A stretch of DNA of 64,000 nt from Desarmillaria ectypa (lineage: Eukaryota > Basidiomycota > Agaricomycetes > Agaricales > Physalacriaceae), in assembly GCA_030407005.1 (NCBI GenBank), contig JAUDYN010000006.1, forward strand, positions 2,976,001 to 3,040,000, in the 5' to 3' direction. The notes under the pieces are model-generated. The model had not been told where the DNA came from. It was given only the letters and a program-made list of their open reading frames with translations, and ran no database searches. A program made the position numbers and the translations under genes. Shown piece by piece: positions 58,632 through 64,000 of the stretch; within the stretch, counting starts at the first letter, position 1; the number at the start of each line of letters is the position of its first letter.

Positions 58632-59016
58632 ACTCACACATGTTCAAGCCTCCATGTGCCGGAGCTTCGTTCAGTTCACATTATCTGGCGCTTCCGTAAC
58701 TGCTATCAGATGTGTTTTCTTTTCAGACCTCGAGGTTTTAACTAGCAATGGCAACATCTTAAGAAATGGTGTCGCTTTCGGACTGTACTCTATGTGTTTT
58801 GGTAACTTCAGCTCACTGGACATACGGAAGCACAGGCAATTTAATATATATGGATACGGTTTGAATGTCTCCGTAAATACGTCCTTCGCCGACATTCGCC
58901 ATTCAGTCAGATGGTTCATCGTTCCCTGCAGCACCTACATTGACTTGGATGTACCATTTAAATATACTAAGACTACCGATGTCTCGGTTATCACATGTTG
59001 CCCAGAGTTGGATTAA
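58632..59016 (+). pseudogene. Orphaned last exon of the F-box duplicate
   Basis: Reads DLEVLTSNGNILRNGVAFG, FGNFSSLDIRKHRQF and DLDVPFKYTKTTDVSV in one frame to a stop at 59014-59016, matching the last exon of the other copy with a 6-nt deletion. No in-frame splice into it from the preceding exon was found. Confidence 0.65.
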
Positions 59017-59991
59017 AGGGGAAAGTTACCACGACTAACACACCTCTTTCTCTGTTCTGGCTGTCATCTTCTAATCAAACAAGTGAAATGGCCATAATGA
59101 GACTTTGCTCATGAGTATGACCTCCTATACTGGACAATAAACAAGATCTTGTGTGATTATGGATGATGCCAGTGGGACTGTCAGACATCAACTGATATGG
59201 AAGGATATCATCTGAATCTGTATGGCCATGGTAATTCTACTGAAGTTCCATCACAATCACATAAGATCAGGTCTTTAAAAATATATGCTTCAGTTATGGA
59301 TCACAACCCAATCATAATTCAATCCTGCACTACTCACACATCTGTGGTTCTAAATCATTCTTCCCTCACACATGACTTCTACCAATGATGGCTTACTATA
59401 AGATATTATTAGATGTGCTTTCCTCTTCAGGGTCTTTCCATGTCTTAGTCCAGATGGAATGATGTCACTATAGCCAAATGTGAATTGAAGGGCTCTTTTT
59501 AACATTGCAGATATTGCTGGAAACTAGTTTGCAATCATGCAACAAGTGGTTTGGATTAACATCCTGGCATGCAGAAGCCTCTGAGTGTGTAACAGACCAA
59601 CTGCCCCAATGGATATAAATACAGCCACCAAGCATGATAGATAGATAACTGATTGAGGTCCCAGAGGGATATAGATATGACACCAATATACTTCATACCA
59701 GAACAGGTCATCTGTCTAAAGAATGCCAGTCCCAAATGATGATATTGAGTGTCATCACTGCACTGCATGAAGTAGGTCTACACTGGGGATAAAGATGGTT
59801 AATGTCACAGACATTATATGAGGTGGCAGAGAGTGACAGGGACAGCCACCAGCCAGCCTCAGCTCACTCACATCAAGAGATCTTGTCTTGCAGAAGGGGA
59901 CTGAAGGAATGAAGGAATGAATGGGGAACTGATGTGTTTATATGTATGAGAAGGAAGGAAAAGAAGGAAAGGGACAGCATGATGGTGGGCT

Positions 59992-60005
59992 GTGTGTGTG
60001 TGTAT
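59992..60005. repeat. Short (TG)n microsatellite
   Basis: About seven TG units inside the CpG-free block. Confidence 0.6.
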
Positions 60006-60817
60006 AGGGTAGAATAATATTTGTAATACAGTAGTCTTATACTAGTAGAAGACAGTAGAAAAAGAAAAAGGATAAGACAGACTCATGAGGTCATTCCCCT
60101 TGCCAGAAGGGAAAATAAAAAGGTGGGCACCATATCTTAGTTTGTTGTGTAAAAAGAGAAAGAAAAATAATAATGCAGGAGAGAAGGAACAGAATCTTTT
60201 GAGCTGAGCCATTGTTTATATAGTATTCATCCTTGTCACCATTGTAGGCATTTGTGCCTCATGCCATATATGTTGCCAGACCTGCCAGGCCTGACTTGAA
60301 CATCTTTTTGGTCCATATCCTGACCATTTTTTTTCAAACTTCAGCATGCTTTGAATACACTTCCTGCTCTGCCAAAAATCTTTGGAAGTTAACTAGAGTC
60401 TGAAAAATGATGTTTGGCTCAATTTTCATGAGGTGGTCTATGCTCTATTATGTGCTGATTGTTCTTTGGTCAGATTTGGTTGAGACAACATGTAGTGACT
60501 GGATCTATTACTGCTATTTTGTGCATGCTCCCTATGTGCATGAGGAAATATGATAGTATTCATATTATCAGTACAGTATAAAATGATGCATTTTAGTTCT
60601 AACAACTTGAATGAGGATAAAACTACAGCAGTGAGAAGAGTTCAGTGCAGCCTAAGCAGTCATAGTATACTGTATCACATATACATATACACCAAATTTT
60701 AGCTTCTGCCAAGCTAGTACTCACCATAGGACTAACAACATCCATCTGCTCAGTTAATGGGAATACAAGACTAGAATCTGCTAGAAATAAAGGAAATGAA
60801 GGTTAGAGGACAATAGA

Positions 60818-60942
60818 TTATTATTCACATGGCTATCTGTTGTCAGTAACCCACTTTTCTACCAGACTAGGAACCAGGGGTCAACAGACTGCTATTCACA
60901 CTATCATCCACTATCAGTAACCTGCTTTTCCACCAAAGCATA
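60818..60942. repeat. Diverged tandem repeat, two units of about 60 bp
   Basis: Unit 1 contains ATTCACATGGCTATCTG, then TCAGTAACCCACTTTTCTACC. Unit 2 contains ATTCACACTATCATCCAC, then TCAGTAACCTGCTTTTCCACC. Likely part of an LTR or leader of the Gag element. Confidence 0.5.
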
Positions 60943-61119
60943 ATAAATGGCTATTTGCCAGTGGAAGCCCATGCCTCTGCCTTAATATTATCAAGAATGG
61001 TGATCCTATATGGTTTTCCTTAGGAGAATCATTTAGGAGTGTAAAAAGGGGTGGATACAATAGAGTGGGTCACTACTTGGCAAGATTATCATAGCAGATA
61101 GGTATAGGGGTAAGAAGTT

Positions 61120-61362
61120 AGAGAAGTATAAAAGCACCAATGTAACTAGAGAAGAAAAACAATCAAGCTCATAGCACACTAAAGGAATAAATTCCTTATC
61201 CAAGCCTCTAGCTTAGTATACTTTAGCAGCCTTGTGCCTAGTATTGCTAGTGGACAGCATGAAAGCTTGTTGCTATCACTTAGAAATTGCTCTTAAAACC
61301 CAAATCTCTTGAAAGGATATTGAGTCTCACTCTTTCACTCTTTTCCACTATCAGAAGTGGAT
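61120..61362 (+). mobile_element. Possible LTR end and primer-binding region of the Gag element
   Basis: AGTATAAAAG near 61124 could be the LTR promoter. GGAATAAA at about 61182 could be the poly(A) signal. CTATCAGAAGTGG at 61348-61360 resembles a tRNA primer-binding site after an LTR. No second LTR copy was found in the window, so this is tentative. Confidence 0.3.
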
Positions 61363-61590
61363 CCTTATTGATCTAAAGTGGGTGATTCTTGCACCTCCTC
61401 ATATACTTACTGTATATAAAAGATCTTGCAAAAGCAAACTGTAATTCTCTCACCAGAGAGTTTGCCAGCCTTATAAGTGGAGTCTACTGTGAGAGGGGAT
61501 TAAACCACAATTGCAGGAGAAAAAAGAACTCTTCATCTGACTCCACAATGCTTAGAAGTGAAAGCACTCAAAGCTATCTTACAAGTCACC

Positions 61591-63190
61591 ATGAGTGATA
61601 GAATATCTGATGAGGAGGATCTATTTGACTTGGTACCAGATAATAAGTCAAGACACTTTCATTATGATACAACCTTCACATTCACATATGAATAAGAATT
61701 AAGAACTATCCTAGAGTCCTTATTATCAGAACACTCACAGTCAGAGAAAATATCTATAGAGTTACCCATCTGCCAATGCTTAAACTCAGACCCAGAGCCT
61801 AGCAGCTCACACCCAAATAACCTAGGATTACACCATACCTGGTCCTTAGAGCAGGAAGAACCAAGCCTACCTCCTTTACCAAGATTTCTACTATTAGACA
61901 AAATATATTATTGAGCTAGGAATAGAAGAATCCATTTACATTTCAACATGATGCAATAATCACAACTACCTATTATAGGCTCTGATAGAGCCCCAAGCTG
62001 GAGGTAGAAAGGAGATCAAGACTTTGATAATCCTACCTGTCTACTTTGATGAGGTAGAGCAGACATAAAGTAGATAAAGTAGTCAGATAGCAAACAGATT
62101 AGGATTTCATCCAGGTAGCAATCCTATATGCAGATCCAATCCAGGCAAACTTATGGTGAAAGTCATCTGAAGCTATGCCAGCTAATATGGCTGCAGCAAA
62201 TTGGGCTGCTTTTAAATCCCAAATATATGAGTTTTATCCAAAGTCTAATGAGACCTGCTGCTACATGCCCACTCATCTAGAAGAAGTGGTTAGAATGTTG
62301 AGGGTCTCATTTATAGCATCATTGGACAAATTTGGCTGCTTTGACAGATATATTCAAAGCATTAAATTAGACCTTACTATAGGAACTAATCTGCTCATGT
62401 CAGCATACAAATATGCCAGAGCATATATATCTGCTATCCATCCAGGGTTGAGAATATTGGTTAACCAGTGGCTAGCCATGCTATTCCCTAACCAGGATCT
62501 GGCACAACTTTTTCCTGTGGAAGAGGTCTAAAATGCTGCCAAGTATATGCTGGAAAGCTATAGGTCCCCTTATGTCAATCCTGCTCTAGTATATGCATCA
62601 TACACACCTCAAGCAATGCTATCATTTTACTCTATGCAAGATTAGCAAGCAGCACCTGCTCCAGCTTATGGACAACCTCTAGTAGCACCTGGGGGAAGCA
62701 TAGCAGAAATGATAGATGCCTTACAACAGGCATCTGCTATGAGTCCACTGCTTACCTTCTACAATCCATATGGGTATTCACCTTATAGGCAGCTAATTTC
62801 CACAATTCTAGGCCAAGTGGCCACACCAACCACTCCATAATAAGCTGCTCCATTGGTTAAAACAGAGTCCATGGAAGAAAGGTTACTGGCTGCTATCCAG
62901 AAACTTGCAGACAAAGGAGGAGCTAGCAGCAATAACAGGAAGTGCAGATATGATGGATATAATATGGGTTACAGAGATTGTGCTGCCAGAAAAGCAGATA
63001 CTGATAGTGGTCTCATTAAATAGAACTACAATAAGTGGAGGCTAACTATGCCAGATGGTTCTAACCTATCCAAGGGGTCAGGATTACTCAAGGCATAGAT
63101 TGACAAGTAGTATGAAGAGCATAAGAAATCCACTTCCATCAATATGATATTCATGCAAGCTATGAAAACCACTGGAATTGTATATCCATG
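61591..63190 (+). pseudogene. Degenerate retrotransposon Gag
   Basis: Begins MSDRISDEEDLFDLVPDN at 61591. A capsid-like block follows at 62175-62531 (ANWAAFKSQIYEFYPKSNE; LEEVVRMLRVSF) of the type seen in mushroom retroelement Gag (W..FK..IY..YP). Near 62940 comes a decayed zinc knuckle (CRYDGYNMGYRDC, where GH has become GY). The spacer KWRLTMPDGSNLS follows. Many in-frame stops fit C-to-T and G-to-A decay. Confidence 0.6.
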
Positions 63191-63734
63191 AGCATATGGG
63201 AAAAAGGTGGTACTTATTATCAGCATAGGTAGGTTCAGATTTCCTCTCCCCACATCAGGAATATGAGCACAGTGAAAAAGACAAGTAGAAAAGCACTACC
63301 AATAGTAGTACTGAGAGCAATGATACATGTTGGTTTTTTGGTCATGTGAGATTGTTTTTTCATGGCTGGTGGTGAAGAAACAGAGGTGATATCTTTCATC
63401 TAATTGTTAGACCCATGGTCCACATGATCTTCAGACATGCATAATTCTGACAGCTGCCTCATCTTCAGATTATAGCTATGGTCTGCACTATAGTCTGTGG
63501 ATCTTTATGGAGACTATATGGTATAAAGATAAACTTTAGTTGAAAGATGGGGAATATATAGCATGAATTACATGACTTATATACTAAAGTATCAATCTAA
63601 ATATATAACTATAATAATGAGGTGTCCAGGTAAGAATAAAGAGATGGCATACTTATTGTGTGAGAATAGTGTGGTTGTCATGTGGTGCTATCATAGATAT
63701 AAAACATATTGATGAACACTGAGTGTTGATGGAG

Positions 63735-63800
63735 ATATGAGATAAGATGAGGGCAATGATAAGATAAGATGGAATTAGATAAGATAAGATAAAAGTGAAA
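63735..63800. repeat. GATAAGATA-rich low-complexity repeat
   Basis: Imperfect repeats of GATAAGAT next to the integrase fragment; no function inferred. Confidence 0.5.
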
Positions 63801-63821
63801 ATGAAAAAATCATAACAGCAC

Positions 63822-64000
63822 CCCTTGACATAGGCCTCCACATCTTTCTTCAACTTTGGCCACCAGTATTTCCTGAGGATAAGTTCTGTGGTCTTGGTGA
63901 TACTGGAATGTCCAGCAGTGATGTGATCATGACTTTTGGCAATGATCTCACTGCATAATAATTCCTTTCTTAGCACATAGATGCACTAGTCATAGTACAG
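63822..64000 (-). pseudogene. Ty3/Gypsy-type integrase zinc-binding fragment
   Basis: Minus strand reads ...YYD-stop-CIYVLRKELL, then HDHITAGHSSITKTTELI, then KYWWPKLKKDVEAYVKGC. This is the H2C2 zinc-binding head of a Gypsy integrase (His, His, Cys visible), with one nonsense codon. Homology stops at about 63822. The element continues past the right edge. Confidence 0.7.

Larger units (their letters stand above)
56815..59117 (+). repeat. Inverted segmental duplication, copy B
   Basis: Counterpart of 38292-41020. It begins inside the FET3 last exons with a gap, continues through the F-box gene and ends in its 3' flank, where the CpG-free domain starts (after 59033). It lacks the 247 bp present in copy A. 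Confidence 0.85.
59033..64000. repeat. CpG-free degenerate retrotransposon block
   Basis: From just after the CG at 59032 to the window end I find no CG dinucleotide. The sequence is AT-rich with abundant TG and CA, and open frames are broken by TAG/TGA/TAA. It holds Gag and integrase relics in opposite orientation, so at least two elements are nested. Stretches 59118-60800 and 63241-63650 hold nothing else recognisable. Confidence 0.85.

Noticed and set aside
1..64000. CRISPR arrays, rRNA genes, operons
   Set aside because: Eukaryotic sequence; no array or rRNA pattern seen.

Overview
This is nuclear DNA from a filamentous basidiomycete, most likely an agaricomycete. Four things point there. 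Almost every gene is cut by short (about 46-60 nt) GT-AG introns. A FunK1-type fungal protein kinase is present. Several F-box genes of the expanded mushroom type occur. At the right end lies a CpG-free block of decayed retrotransposons, as expected of heavily methylated mushroom repeats. No species is assigned.

Layout. 1-9.6 kb: a FunK1 kinase running off the left edge, a dead membrane reductase-like gene, a DUF1295 (steroid 5-alpha-reductase-like) membrane enzyme and a small conserved unknown. 10-38 kb: a gene-poor stretch carrying eight members of one small-protein family (53-93 aa). Each has a variable N-terminus, a nearly invariant 31-residue C-terminal module, a strong TATA box, an intron that adds the last residue from a 7-nt coding exon, and a second conserved splice donor 44-53 nt after the stop. 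I do not recognise this family; it is the best candidate here for an undescribed system. The same stretch holds a dead AFG1-like ATPase, a secreted sedolisin (S53) protease, a broken F-box relic, a serine hydroxymethyltransferase gene with a mitochondrial and a possible cytosolic start, and an intact F-box gene. 38-45 kb: an F-box gene next to the reductive iron-uptake pair, FET3 ferroxidase and FTR1 permease, divergently transcribed from a promoter with iron-GATA-type sites. 46-56 kb: an unrecognised multi-exon gene that looks frameshifted, a cytochrome P450, a Bin3-type RNA-capping methyltransferase, a C2H2-plus-RING zinc protein and a DUF4336 protein. 56.8-59.1 kb: an inverted second copy of the FET3 3' end plus the F-box gene. 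59.0-64 kb: degenerate retroelement DNA with no CpG at all.

How parts relate. FET3 and FTR1 form one plasma-membrane high-affinity iron uptake complex. The duplicated F-box block shows copying from 38-41 kb to 57-59 kb, and its outer edge lies inside the CpG-free domain, so the two copies record CpG-to-TpG/CpA decay directly. The small-protein genes look highly expressed, with TATA boxes, short leaders and C-rich third codon positions. They appear to have spread by dispersed duplication; copies 2 and 6 differ by only two residues.

Exon joins were inferred by eye from splice signals, frame and family similarity. All family names rest on remembered motifs, not on searches.
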